A DNA stretch of 64,000 nucleotides. Source: Anammoximicrobium sp964409865. GTDB lineage: Bacteria > Planctomycetota > Planctomycetia > Pirellulales > Pirellulaceae. This document shows, one piece after another, positions 18,201 to 27,418 of this stretch (the stretch's first letter is position 1; every line of letters begins with the position of its first letter). Made by a program: the position numbers and the translations under genes. Location: the NCBI GenBank assembly GCA_964409865.1, contig CAYPGE010000003.1, positions 5,540 to 69,539 of the forward strand, read 5' to 3'. Below the pieces are notes generated by a model, which saw nothing but the letters and a program-made list of their open reading frames with translations, ran no database searches and was not told where the DNA came from.

Positions 18201-21200
18201 ATCAGCGGCTACAAGTGGCACGACCTGAATCACGACGGCGTGTGGGACGCCAGCGAGCCGGGTTTGAACGGCTGGACGATCTACCTGGACCTGAACGACG
18301 ATAACCAACTCAGTCCCGGCGAGCCGTCGTTTGCGACACGTTACGACGGCGAGCACGATGGGGCGTTCTGGTTCATGGATTTGCCGGCCGGCATCTACAC
18401 GGTGCGAGAAGTGTTTCCGGACTGCTGGAAGCAGAGTTACCCCGACGAACTGGATCCGATCAAGCCGTCGTGGGAGCACGTGGTGACGATCGATCCGCCG
18501 GCCGGCCAGCGGTCGGTGGGCCGTTGGGGTGTGGCCGAGGCGCCGAACTTCGGCGACTTCCAGCCGGACATCAGCGGTTACAAGTGGCACGACCTCAATC
18601 ACGACGGCGTATGGGACCAAAACGAGCCGGGCCTGAACGGTTTGACGGTCTATCTGGACTTGGACAACGACAACCGGTTGAGTGCCGGCGAGCCCTCATT
18701 TGTCACGCGTTTCGACGGCCAGCACGATGGGGCATTTTGGTTTACCGATTTGGACCGGGCGCAGACCTATGTGGTGCGTCAGGAGTTGCCGGAGGATTGG
18801 AAGCAAAGCTATCCCGATGCGATCAGTTACGAGCACGTGGTGACGGTAGGCACGTGCGGCCGGTTTGGCCACACGGAGCCGCCGAACTTTGGGGATTTCC
18901 AGCCGGACATCAGCGGCTACAAGTGGCACGACCTGAATCACGACGGCGTGTGGGACGCCAGCGAGCCAGGCCTGAACGGCTGGACGATCTACCTGGATCT
19001 GAACGACGATAACCAGCTCAGTCCCGGCGAGCCGTCGTTTGGGACGCGATACGATGGCGAGCATGACGGAGCCTTCTGGTTCACGGACCTGCCGGCCGGA
19101 ACCTACACGGTTCGGGAAGTATTGCCGGACTGCTGGAAGCAGAGCTATCCCGATGAACTCGATCCGATCGGGCCGGCGTGGGAGCACGTGGTCACGGTCG
19201 ATCCGCCGGCCGGGCTGCGGTCCGTAGGCAGTTGGGGCGTGCCCGAGGCGCCGAACTTCGGCGACTTCCAGCCGGACATCAGCGGCTACAAGTGGCACGA
19301 CCTGAATCACGACGGCGTGTGGGATGCCGGCGAGCCGGGCCTGAACGGTTTGACGGTCTATCTGGACTTGGACAACGACAACCATTTGAGTCCTGGCGAG
19401 CCAACGATTGTCACGCGTTTCGACGGCCAGCACGATGGGGCATACTGGTTTACAGATCTCAATCCGGCGCAGACGTACGTGGTGCGGCAGGTACNNNNNN
19501 NNNNNNNNNNNNNNNNNNNNNNNNNNNNNNNNNNNNNNNNNNNNNNNNNNNNNNNNNNNNNNNNNNNNNNNNNNNNNNNNNNNNNNNNNNNNNNGCCGCC
19601 GAACTTTGGGGATTTCCAGCCGGACATCAGCGGCTACAAGTGGCACGACGTGGATCAAGACGGCGTGTGGGACGCCGACGAGTCGGGCCTGAACGGCTGG
19701 ACGATCTACCTGGACCTGGACGACGATAACAAGCTGGGTCCCGGCGAGCCGTCGTTTGCGACGCGTTACGACGGCAAGCACGACGGGGCGTTCTGGTTCA
19801 CGGACCTGCCGGCCGGCACCTACACGGTGCGGGAAGTCCTGCCGGAATGGTGGAAGCAAAGTTATCCCGGTTACCCGGTGTGGGCGCACGTGGTCACGAT
19901 CGATCCGCCAGCGGGCCAGCGTTCCGTCGGCAGTTGGGGCGTGGCTGAGGAGCCAAACTTCGGCAACTACCGGCCGGCAACCGATTTGGGGATCGACAAA
20001 CGGGATGATGGCTCGAATGCGGTCGCAGGGACGGAATTCACGTACACCTTGGAGGTCACGAATTACGGCCCGTCGGATTCGACCGGCGCCACGATTACCG
20101 ATACGCTGCCGCGCCGCTGGAAGTTGGCGCCTTCTTACAATCCTACCTGCAACGGCGATGCGGAGGATCCGCAGACCGTGAGCTGCGCGATCGGTCCGCT
20201 CAAAGCGGGAGAAAAGGTCATCGTCAGACTCACGGTCGACGTGCCGGCCAACGCGCTACCTGGTGAGGTGGTCAATTGTGCCGAAATCAGGGCGAACGAA
20301 ACCGATCCGAACAGCCTGAACGATCGAGACTGTGAACCGACCGACGTCATTCGGCGGACGGACCTGTCGATCGACAAGCGAGATGACGGCTCGAATGCCG
20401 TGGCGGGCAAGAACTACACGTATACGCTGAAGGTGGCGAACCTCGGTCCGTCGGATTCGAGCGGGGCGACGGTCACCGACACGCTGCCGGAAGGCTGGAC
20501 GTTTGTATGGTCGTCAAATCTGAGCTGCAGCGGCGACGCGAACGATCCACAGACGGTGACGTGCACGCTGGGGCCGCTGCCGGCCGACTCGACGGCTGAC
20601 TTTACGCTCACGGCTGCCGTTCCGGCCGATGCTGTGCCGGGAACGGTCACGAATCAAGCTGAGGTGATTCCGCGCGAACCTGATCCAAACCCCGGCAATA
20701 ATCGGGACTGGGAGCCGACTACCGTCGACACGGGAGGGCTTATTTCCGGCTACCAGTGGAACGATCTGAATGGGGATGGCTTGTGGAATGCGGGCGAGCC
20801 GGGCCTGAACGGCTGGATCATCTACGTCGATACGGACAATGACGACCAGTTTGATCCCGGCGAAATGTGGGACCGCACGCACAATGAAGGGACTTACGAC
20901 GGTTACTATTCGATTGGCGTCGAGGCGGGGACGCACGCCGTCCGTGTGGTTCCGCCACCGGGCTGGGTGCAAACGTATCCCCACGATCCTGACGAGCATC
21001 TGGTGACCGTCGTTGCGAATGAAGTCAAGCAGGGCCGGTACGGTGAGGCCGAACTGCCCAACTTCGGTAGCACTGCCTTAGGTTCCATCCACGGCTATGC
21101 GTTCGACGATCTTGACGGAGACGGCACGCATGATGCGGGCGAGCCGGGACTGGCCGGCGTGACGATTGCCCTGGTGGGCGACGTGAACGGCGACGGCAAT

Positions 21201-24200
21201 CCGGATACGCTCACCGCCGCCACCGACGAACTTGGCGAGTACCGGTTCCAGGGACTGTATCCCGGCGAGTACACGGTCACCGAAACCGTGCCTGCAGGCT
21301 GGTTCGCTTCGACGTTGACGTCCTGCACCAGGACCCTCACCAGCGGTCAGGAACTGGTGGCGGTCCTCGGTCAAGCGGGACTGACACCCTGGGATCATCG
21401 CCAGGAAGTCGGGCCTGATCCTGGCTTGGTCTTTGGCAACTACCGCAAGGCGATCAAGGAAGGCATCAAGTACGAAGACGTAAACGGCAACGGTACATAC
21501 GAACCCGGCACCGACAACGTGCTGGAAGGGTGGACGATTTACGCCTACGCGGACATCGGAACCGTGCCGGGAAAACTCGATTTGGGGGACACGTGGAAGG
21601 ATCAACAGCTGACCGGAGCAGACGGCAAGTACCGCTTCGAGTTGGAGCCTGGCGCGTACATCATCGTGGAGGAGGCACGGAACAGCTGGTTCCAGTCGCA
21701 ACCCATCGCGGACGTGGACGGCGGCACGAACGGCCACGCGGAGCATGGGTACGCCGTCGTACTCCAGTCGGGCGACCAGGACGCGGGCAACGATTTCGGG
21801 AACTACCGGAACGCCCGGATTGGCGGCAGCAAGTGGCACGACTTGAACGCCAACGGCACCTGGGACGAAGAGGAGCCGCCGTTGCCGGGATGGAATATCT
21901 GTATCGGCAACATCTGCCAGACCACCGATGCGAACGGCCAATACGCGTTCGACCTGCCGCCCGGCAACTACACCGTGCGCGAGGAGCACCAGGTCGATTG
22001 GCAGCAGAATTACCCAGCCGAGTTTGACCCGGTGTACGTCGTGACGGTAGCGTCCGGGCAACAAGACTTGGACAACCACTTCGGCAACTGGACTTGGGCC
22101 AGTGCGAGCGGAGTTAAGTTCGAGGACTCGGATCGTGACCGCAATCCGCGGGAGGCGGGCGAACCTGGGTTGGCGCGATGGACCATCTATGTCGACGACA
22201 ACGACAACGGAGTCCTGGACGCGGGCGAACCCGCGGCGGAGACCGCAGCGGACGGCAGCTACAGCATCGCAAAGATCCGCCCCGGAACGTACCGAGTACG
22301 CGAGGTCGCCCAAGACGGCTGGACGAATACGTATCCCCCGTCAGGCAATTACCTGCGGACGTTCCTGTCTGGGCGCAACGAAACGGGCCTGGATTTCGGC
22401 AACTACCGGATCAGTGCGGTGCGGACGCGTATCACGGTGGTCAAGGACTCGGTTCCGAACGCCCCGCAAGGGTTCTGCTATACACTCGCCGGGGGCGAAC
22501 TGACCGATCCGGTCCAGTTCTGCCTGGTCGACGACGGCGGCACTCCCGCGACAAATGAACGAGTTTTCGACGATCTGCCGCCAGGCACGTACGTTCTAAC
22601 TGAACAGGCCGTTTCCGGCTGGGACTTGACGAGCCTCGTGATCGTAGACCCGGATCATGGCAGCAACTCGGTCAGCGGCACGGCTACGATCGATCTCGAC
22701 GAAGGCGAACAGATCGCGGTCGTCTTTGTGAATACGAGGACGCCAGAACAGGTCGACTGGGGCGATGCCCCGGAATCTTACCGGACCACCTCTGCAAACG
22801 ACGGTGCCCGGCACCGGATCGTACCTGGGTTTCACCTTGGCGCTGAAGAAACGGACGCCGAACTGGATGGGCAACCGACACCCGACGCGGATGGGGATGA
22901 TAAGAACCGCCTTGACGACGAGGAAGGAGTCGAGTGGTTGACGCGGATCGTCCCGGGCGAGGAAGCGTGGGTCCGAGTGTCGGTCACCGACATCTCCGGC
23001 CAGGGCGGGGTACTGGATGCCTGGTTTGACTTCGACCGGAACGGCAACTGGGACGATCCGGGCGAGAAGATCATTCCCGGCAAGCCAGTGAGTCAAGGCC
23101 AGCATGAGTTCCATTTCACCGTGCCCACCGTGCCGGACAACGCCAAACTTGGTCTGAGCTACGCCCGCTTTCGGCTCAGCCGCGAGGGCGTCGATTCGTA
23201 TTGGGGATCGGCTCCGGATGGGGAAGTGGAGGACTACGCGAGGCCGATTGAACCGCCGGCGTCTCTGGTGCAATTCATCACGCCCATGAGCGTGTACCGG
23301 CTCGACGGCCCCTTTGTCAGGCCACCCGATTTCCAGGTGGCGATTTCGGGCTTCGTTTGGTACGACCAAGACGGCGATGGCACCTGGGACAACGACGAAG
23401 GGGGGCTGGACGGGGTGGTCATGGAGTTGGTCGAACCAACCACGGGGATTGTCATTGAACGCCAAGTCACTCGGTCGGAAGACCTCGACGGCGACGGCAT
23501 GATCGACCCCGAAGAACAGGGGCAATTCTGGTTCAGGTACTGGTTCGACACAACGGGCTGGAACGGCAATCCCACATACACCTGCCTGATCCGTCAGGTC
23601 TCGCCGAGCGGGATGCAACCGAATTTCCCTGGAGGTGGCCACAGTCCGCCGTATCAGTACTTGCTGACGCTGGACAACAATAATCTCTCGTATCACGGTC
23701 ACGCTTTGGCGACCGAGGCACCCAACTTTGGCAATCCCGACGATTTCGTCAACAATCCACCTGCCGAAACCACCACCATCAGGGGCTACAAGTGGCACGA
23801 CTTGAACCAGAACGGTGAGTGGGATGAGGGCGAACCGGGGCGTGCCGGGTGGCGATTTTTCGTCGACCTGAACGGCGACAACGTGTTGGATCCTGGCGAG
23901 GACTTGAACGGAGACAACGTGCTGAATCCCGGAGAACCTTTCGCTTTCACGGGGGCGGATGGCGGGTACGTGTTCGCCGCTCTGCCGGCGGTGGACGGCA
24001 GCGGTAATCCTATTGCTTACACGATTCGAGAGGACAGAACGACCGTGTCGGATGGCACTTTCGAAGTGCAGCAGTTCCCCGGCGTCGATCCGCTCGGCAT
24101 ACGTGACGACGATGAGCAACTTGTCGAGGCGAAAGCTGGCCAAGTGGTGGCAGGCCGTTTTGGCTACACCGAGTCGCCGAACTTTGGCGGCTTTGACTAC

Positions 24201-26978
24201 TCGCCCCTCGTTCGCCCGGCGGACGATGAGTACGGCCACCTACTGGCCGACTCGGCGCGTCGCGCGACCCTCGAGACAGCGTTGAAGCCCTGGCAAACGT
24301 TCCACGTGACCAACACCACCGGCGAGGCTTTCACGATCACCGAGGTCGATACCAGCGGCATCCGCTCACCGGGCGACAAACTGGTGACCGTCACGCCGTC
24401 GCTGCCCGTGACTGTTCCCAGCGGCGGAAGTGTTGAATTCTTCGCCTTCTACGATCCGGCTATCCGCGTCGATGACGGAAGCCGAGTCGTTCGGCAGTGG
24501 CCGGATTGGATGGCGCAGACACTCACGAGCGAATTCGGCGGCACGTGGCAAATTGGCGACAAGGTCAACGTGACGGTCGGGGGAGTATCGTTTGAGTACA
24601 CGGTTCAGAATCCAACGATTCCCACGTTCCTCGGCGATCTGGCTGACCAACTGAACGCCTCCTGCAAGCTTCCTGGAATCGGCTGGGGCCATGACGACAT
24701 GAGTTTGACCGCCACCGGCCCCTTTAGGCACGACCCGACTAATGAAGGCGCCAATTCATGTGGCTACATCCCCAATCATGGCGCACCTTTCAGCTTCTCC
24801 GTGAGGGCCGACAGCGACGCGGGGACCGTAGCGCATCGTCCATCTGGCGAGGCGCTGGAAAGTCCGTTCGGCGGGACGTGGCAAGTAGGGGACATCATCA
24901 CCGTGGCGATGAGCGGCAAGTCGGTGAGCTACACGGCGCAAAGCGAATCCATTCCGGAGATCCTGACCGGACTTGTGCGAGCACTCCGCGAGTCGCTGGA
25001 ATCAGCGTTTCAGGAGATTGACTGGGCCCAAGACGGTGCCCGCCTGATCGCGACGACGAAAACGCCCGGCACGATGTTCACGTTTGCCATCGCAACGGAC
25101 AGCGTGGCAGGCGAGGTCACGGATCCGCCAACCAGCGAGACGAGAGCGGCTCACACCTTTGCGCCGGATGATCACCTGGAGATGGTCACTGACGTGGGAC
25201 TCCGCTTCCGCGTGGACCTGGTGGGCGGATCCACGTACGACAGCGACATTCGATACGACGGCGACGTTAGGTTCGAGGACTATGGACAACTAGACAACAT
25301 CCTCACCGTCCGGTGGCCGACGGTGGCCACGACCGTTCAGGAAGTCCGCCTCGAGGGGACGAACCTGGGCGGGACCTTTAGGCTCACCTTCGCCGGTCAG
25401 ACCACCGATCCAATCGCTTGGAATGACACCAATTCGTTTGTGGAAAGCAAGCTGGAAGCACTTTCTAACGTGACTGACGTCGAAGTGCGCCATCCACTCT
25501 TCGGCAACGGTGATAGTGATTGGGAGGTCCTTTTCGTCAACCCCGCCGCGCCGAACCTCCCGCTGATGTCAATTGACACGTCGGGGATGAGTGGGACGAT
25601 CACCATGGCGGAGGTCAAGACGGTCGATTCACGTTTTGACCCCACCTCGGACGTCAATGCTCGCTGTGTCGACGACGCCCTAACGACGGAGTGCTCGTGG
25701 GCGATAACGGGGATCCCGCCGCGGGAGATCGGACTTGGCGACTATGGCCCTCTAAACGTCGAACGGGGCCTTCAACGCGCCCCGTTCCTTGATTTGGACG
25801 CCGACAACAACTCAACAGAGCGCGGTGTGGACTACACCACGTCATACACGGGGGGCGAAGTAACGATCGCGGACTCGGACGCTTCCTTTGCCAACAGCCG
25901 AGGACTGTTGTTCAGCTCGCTCAGAATCACGATCACCAATCCCTTGGACGGAGCAGACGAACGGCTCGAGTGGAAAGACGAGTCCGAAAAAGGCAATCTC
26001 GAAGACACGTGCGCTGCGGAGGGGATCTTGTGTCTCAGACCACTCGCAGGAAGCGTGGCTACTGTTCGGGACTTCCTCCGCACGCTCAAGACCGTAACGT
26101 ATACGAACGACAGTCTCACGCCATCTCCGGGGGCGCGGATCATCGAGGTGGTCGCCACGGGCGCCAGTGAAGATTTCGCGATCATCGGGGAACCATCGGA
26201 ACGAGTTGGCAACGTCGCGTTTAGTCGCATCGTGGTGCTGCCTCCCACGCTTGCGGGCTCACCCGTCAGCGCGATGCTTGGACACGAAAAGCTGCCGGAC
26301 ACGATCGAGCCCACGGACATGCCATTCGCGGAGGCCGAAGCGGATCCGTTGCAGCCTGGTGCAGCGTTCAGTTCCGCCAATGCATGGCGCAGCTCTACGA
26401 ATCCGTACGACGTGAACGGAAGCGGCGACGTGACGCCGCTGGACGCACTGATCATCGTCAACTATCTCAACGAACATCCCGGCGACCCCTTGCTGCCCAA
26501 CGCCGCTACCGTTTCTCCTCCTTTCTACGATGTATCGGGCGACAACCTGTGTACTCCTCAGGATGCTCTGCTGGTGATCAATTGGCTGAGACACCAGCGG
26601 GAGGGATCGTCCGAAGGCGAAAGCGACGCGCCGAGCCTGCAAGCGGCTGCCGAGGCAACGACGGAAAAGACAGACGGTTCCCCCGCTGGCACCTTGTCCG
26701 CAAGAACCGCCAGGCTTAGCAAACCAGATCACGCCGCGGCGAAGGTCCAGTTGTCGAGCGATGGAGCAACTCGGCAAGCGGCCGGTGCAGAGCATACGTT
26801 CCAAAGGAGGAGCGCTGGGGGGGAACGTGCCAAGACATTGGATGCGACGACGGTTGAGGCCCTGTGGGACGATGCTTTCGTTGCGGACCTGGGCGGCCTC
26901 ATGGAGTGCTTGCGATCGGCTCTCCCCATTCTGGCCGAGGACGTCGCATCGGCCTGTGCAACGGGACAAAGCGGATAG
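15297..26978 (+). CDS. Giant exported multi-domain SdrD B-like / DUF11 / GEVED protein with C-terminal dockerin
   Basis: About 3,893 residues as assembled, from ATG 15297 (an in-frame TTG at 15252 and ATG at 15306 are alternatives; the SD is weak). Order: basic leader and LEPR-XLL-like LEHLEERRLL (~residues 40-50); beta-propeller-like region (55-310); jelly-roll-like domain ending GWYVDDIVV (311-495); nine SdrD B-like repeats beginning GYKWHDLNHDGVWD (496-1560); two DUF11 domains (DKRDDGSNAVAG..., 1560-1813); five more SdrD B-like domains; a SpaA-like fold; a GEVED domain (VDWGDAPESY...GEVEDY, ~2485-2650); two more SdrD B-like domains; a ~730-residue region of uncertain fold; a type I dockerin (NPYDVNGSGDVTPLDALIIV, ~3701-3772); acidic/Ala-rich tail. 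An assembly gap interrupts repeat eight. SdrD B folds bind calcium. The role is inferred to be a surface adhesin or scaffold. Confidence 0.9.
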   Translation: MSTMHRRTSFRSASRYDRKSRRRSPLPAVRPMPFTRRLGLEHLEERRLLNADSVTPLYVAMADPSASPTNPGLLMLVDVDTGQVAPWHAPFSDLQQPQQGWDLEPTEGYSGLAFAADGKLYGASTAGAGSASQLVRIDPRTGQPFAAPRSITSDGQPIRVGDLATGPATNSPLYGLGDSGGTAGQPGCLYSINPDSGEATRIGLVPNGLADGLAWEPDGTEDGTWYATGIDQTDNQPKLYVWPMGGMGHFVGLSERIVGLDFLSAASAAATLVGSTSTGELVKIDPVTGQLTEIPIDPPLRGVAGDVAFQPELQAGTLDVFYQEHFETGDGGYIADNTGRQSPGMWHFSVGRSSDGLINHTPIHNWYYGAFETSTGGGHYFNHLDHRGVLHSPWIPIPTCSETTASFSYLLDTRESVEVDWVEVQIDDGTSITTALSRRDGTLPETGNRWLTATIDLTQYAGKEIQLRFVFDTGPGPPIDPEGWYVDDIVVAAVRHAVCGYKWHDENHDGIWDAGEPSLNGWTIYADLDRDGQYDTGTGLSGPGEPAFVTANDGRHDGAFWLNLDPGDYILREVLPEGWKQSYPGAPDFGHPVTVVSGEPVVGDWEQSETPNFGNFQPDICGYKWNDLDHDRVWDSHETGANGWTIYLDLDDDNERDNDEPSFVTTYDGTHDGAFWFTDLAAGTYTIREELQDGWKQSFPGKPGFEHTVTIDPPQGQRAVGRWGVTEPPNFGNFQPDISGYKWHDLNHDGVWDAGEPGLNGWSIYLDLNDDNRLSPGEPSFGTRYDGEHNGAYWFTDLPAGTYTVREVLPDCWKQSYPGGPSWEHIVTIDPPAGLRSVGSWGAAEAPNFGDFQPDISGYKWHDLNHDGVWDQNEPGLNGLTVYLDLDSDNHLSPGEPTFVTRFDGQHDGAYWFTDLNPAQTYVVRQVLPEDWKQSYPNAISYEHMVTVGTCGRFGHTEPPNFGDFQPDISGYKWHDLNHDGVWDASEPGLNGWTIYLDLNDDNQLSPGEPSFATRYDGEHDGAFWFMDLPAGIYTVREVFPDCWKQSYPDELDPIKPSWEHVVTIDPPAGQRSVGRWGVAEAPNFGDFQPDISGYKWHDLNHDGVWDQNEPGLNGLTVYLDLDNDNRLSAGEPSFVTRFDGQHDGAFWFTDLDRAQTYVVRQELPEDWKQSYPDAISYEHVVTVGTCGRFGHTEPPNFGDFQPDISGYKWHDLNHDGVWDASEPGLNGWTIYLDLNDDNQLSPGEPSFGTRYDGEHDGAFWFTDLPAGTYTVREVLPDCWKQSYPDELDPIGPAWEHVVTVDPPAGLRSVGSWGVPEAPNFGDFQPDISGYKWHDLNHDGVWDAGEPGLNGLTVYLDLDNDNHLSPGEPTIVTRFDGQHDGAYWFTDLNPAQTYVVRQVXXXXXXXXXXXXXXXXXXXXXXXXXXXXXXXXXXPPNFGDFQPDISGYKWHDVDQDGVWDADESGLNGWTIYLDLDDDNKLGPGEPSFATRYDGKHDGAFWFTDLPAGTYTVREVLPEWWKQSYPGYPVWAHVVTIDPPAGQRSVGSWGVAEEPNFGNYRPATDLGIDKRDDGSNAVAGTEFTYTLEVTNYGPSDSTGATITDTLPRRWKLAPSYNPTCNGDAEDPQTVSCAIGPLKAGEKVIVRLTVDVPANALPGEVVNCAEIRANETDPNSLNDRDCEPTDVIRRTDLSIDKRDDGSNAVAGKNYTYTLKVANLGPSDSSGATVTDTLPEGWTFVWSSNLSCSGDANDPQTVTCTLGPLPADSTADFTLTAAVPADAVPGTVTNQAEVIPREPDPNPGNNRDWEPTTVDTGGLISGYQWNDLNGDGLWNAGEPGLNGWIIYVDTDNDDQFDPGEMWDRTHNEGTYDGYYSIGVEAGTHAVRVVPPPGWVQTYPHDPDEHLVTVVANEVKQGRYGEAELPNFGSTALGSIHGYAFDDLDGDGTHDAGEPGLAGVTIALVGDVNGDGNPDTLTAATDELGEYRFQGLYPGEYTVTETVPAGWFASTLTSCTRTLTSGQELVAVLGQAGLTPWDHRQEVGPDPGLVFGNYRKAIKEGIKYEDVNGNGTYEPGTDNVLEGWTIYAYADIGTVPGKLDLGDTWKDQQLTGADGKYRFELEPGAYIIVEEARNSWFQSQPIADVDGGTNGHAEHGYAVVLQSGDQDAGNDFGNYRNARIGGSKWHDLNANGTWDEEEPPLPGWNICIGNICQTTDANGQYAFDLPPGNYTVREEHQVDWQQNYPAEFDPVYVVTVASGQQDLDNHFGNWTWASASGVKFEDSDRDRNPREAGEPGLARWTIYVDDNDNGVLDAGEPAAETAADGSYSIAKIRPGTYRVREVAQDGWTNTYPPSGNYLRTFLSGRNETGLDFGNYRISAVRTRITVVKDSVPNAPQGFCYTLAGGELTDPVQFCLVDDGGTPATNERVFDDLPPGTYVLTEQAVSGWDLTSLVIVDPDHGSNSVSGTATIDLDEGEQIAVVFVNTRTPEQVDWGDAPESYRTTSANDGARHRIVPGFHLGAEETDAELDGQPTPDADGDDKNRLDDEEGVEWLTRIVPGEEAWVRVSVTDISGQGGVLDAWFDFDRNGNWDDPGEKIIPGKPVSQGQHEFHFTVPTVPDNAKLGLSYARFRLSREGVDSYWGSAPDGEVEDYARPIEPPASLVQFITPMSVYRLDGPFVRPPDFQVAISGFVWYDQDGDGTWDNDEGGLDGVVMELVEPTTGIVIERQVTRSEDLDGDGMIDPEEQGQFWFRYWFDTTGWNGNPTYTCLIRQVSPSGMQPNFPGGGHSPPYQYLLTLDNNNLSYHGHALATEAPNFGNPDDFVNNPPAETTTIRGYKWHDLNQNGEWDEGEPGRAGWRFFVDLNGDNVLDPGEDLNGDNVLNPGEPFAFTGADGGYVFAALPAVDGSGNPIAYTIREDRTTVSDGTFEVQQFPGVDPLGIRDDDEQLVEAKAGQVVAGRFGYTESPNFGGFDYSPLVRPADDEYGHLLADSARRATLETALKPWQTFHVTNTTGEAFTITEVDTSGIRSPGDKLVTVTPSLPVTVPSGGSVEFFAFYDPAIRVDDGSRVVRQWPDWMAQTLTSEFGGTWQIGDKVNVTVGGVSFEYTVQNPTIPTFLGDLADQLNASCKLPGIGWGHDDMSLTATGPFRHDPTNEGANSCGYIPNHGAPFSFSVRADSDAGTVAHRPSGEALESPFGGTWQVGDIITVAMSGKSVSYTAQSESIPEILTGLVRALRESLESAFQEIDWAQDGARLIATTKTPGTMFTFAIATDSVAGEVTDPPTSETRAAHTFAPDDHLEMVTDVGLRFRVDLVGGSTYDSDIRYDGDVRFEDYGQLDNILTVRWPTVATTVQEVRLEGTNLGGTFRLTFAGQTTDPIAWNDTNSFVESKLEALSNVTDVEVRHPLFGNGDSDWEVLFVNPAAPNLPLMSIDTSGMSGTITMAEVKTVDSRFDPTSDVNARCVDDALTTECSWAITGIPPREIGLGDYGPLNVERGLQRAPFLDLDADNNSTERGVDYTTSYTGGEVTIADSDASFANSRGLLFSSLRITITNPLDGADERLEWKDESEKGNLEDTCAAEGILCLRPLAGSVATVRDFLRTLKTVTYTNDSLTPSPGARIIEVVATGASEDFAIIGEPSERVGNVAFSRIVVLPPTLAGSPVSAMLGHEKLPDTIEPTDMPFAEAEADPLQPGAAFSSANAWRSSTNPYDVNGSGDVTPLDALIIVNYLNEHPGDPLLPNAATVSPPFYDVSGDNLCTPQDALLVINWLRHQREGSSEGESDAPSLQAAAEATTEKTDGSPAGTLSARTARLSKPDHAAAKVQLSSDGATRQAAGAEHTFQRRSAGGERAKTLDATTVEALWDDAFVADLGGLMECLRSALPILAEDVASACATGQSG
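16794..19975 (+). repeat. Nine SdrD B-like repeats in alternating W/L pattern
   Basis: Repeat starts (the GGYTAC of GYKWHD) fall at 16794, 17160, 17514, 17868, 18207, 18576, 18915, 19284 and 19632. From the third copy on, units alternate between a W type (NGWTIYLDLNDDN, with TYTVREVLPDCWKQSYP) of 354-369 nt and an L type (NGLTVYLDLD, with QTYVVRQ) of 339 nt. The spacing series 354/339/369/339/369 points to duplication of a two-unit, ~708-nt block rather than of single units. Confidence 0.9.
19495..19594. other. Assembly gap of exactly 100 N inside the repeat run
   Basis: One hundred N bases replace the C-terminal part of SdrD B-like repeat eight. In the equivalent copy at 18079-18169 the same segment is 91 bases, so one intact copy would need 91 and the gap length is a placeholder. 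Whole extra repeat pairs may be collapsed here, so the true protein length is unknown. The frame continues across the 100 N, which a 91-base fill would also preserve. Confidence 0.98.
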
Positions 26979-27418
26979 GTCAGAGACACCCGCTCGCCTC
27001 ACGCGTCTTGCTGCTGCGATAGCATCGACTGCACCCTCGCACGAATTCTCACGGATGTTTCGCGTAGCGATGTGCAGCCAAAGATTTACGCTTCGGGCCA
27101 GGGGCAGCCCAAAGTCAGAGTCTTCGTCCGGAGGATGGGCGGGATGCGCGCATCTACGTACGTTGGGAGTCTGTCCCGACTGGGTCGGGTCGGAGACCCA
27201 ACCTACTCTGGTTGCGGCCGCTGGCCATGTCTGGACAACTGCCCACGGGCTCAAGAGCTGCGGTTTCGCTGAACGTGTTCTTGAGTGAAATCTTCAAGAA
27301 AAGTCGAAATCGGTATGGACACCTTGGGGACTGTCTGCGACATTTTCGCTCCCGCTCGTCTAGGGACCCACAGCAGTTGGTTCTCATCGTCTGCACCGGA
27401 ACGACACGGAGGTCCGAA
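26979..27418. other. Non-coding spacer between the two dockerin genes
   Basis: No gene is supported here. Around 27165-27205 there is an imperfect hairpin with CCCGAC, a 3-nt loop and GTCGGG, plus weaker outer pairing. It lacks a T-run, so I do not call it a terminator. Open frames crossing this stretch look like upstream extensions of the next gene rather than separate genes. Confidence 0.5.

Noticed and set aside
15906..18620. A 904-codon minus-strand open frame
   Set aside because: It lies antisense to the SdrD B-like repeats of the giant plus-strand gene and has the same repeat period; no ribosome site or family signature.
18696..19889. A minus-strand open frame running through the N gap
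   Set aside because: Antisense to repeats of the giant gene; appears open only because of composition and the N bases.
27165..27205. Hairpin after the giant dockerin gene as an intrinsic terminator
   Set aside because: The stem is short, imperfect and has no T-run; it is about 190 bp beyond the stop.
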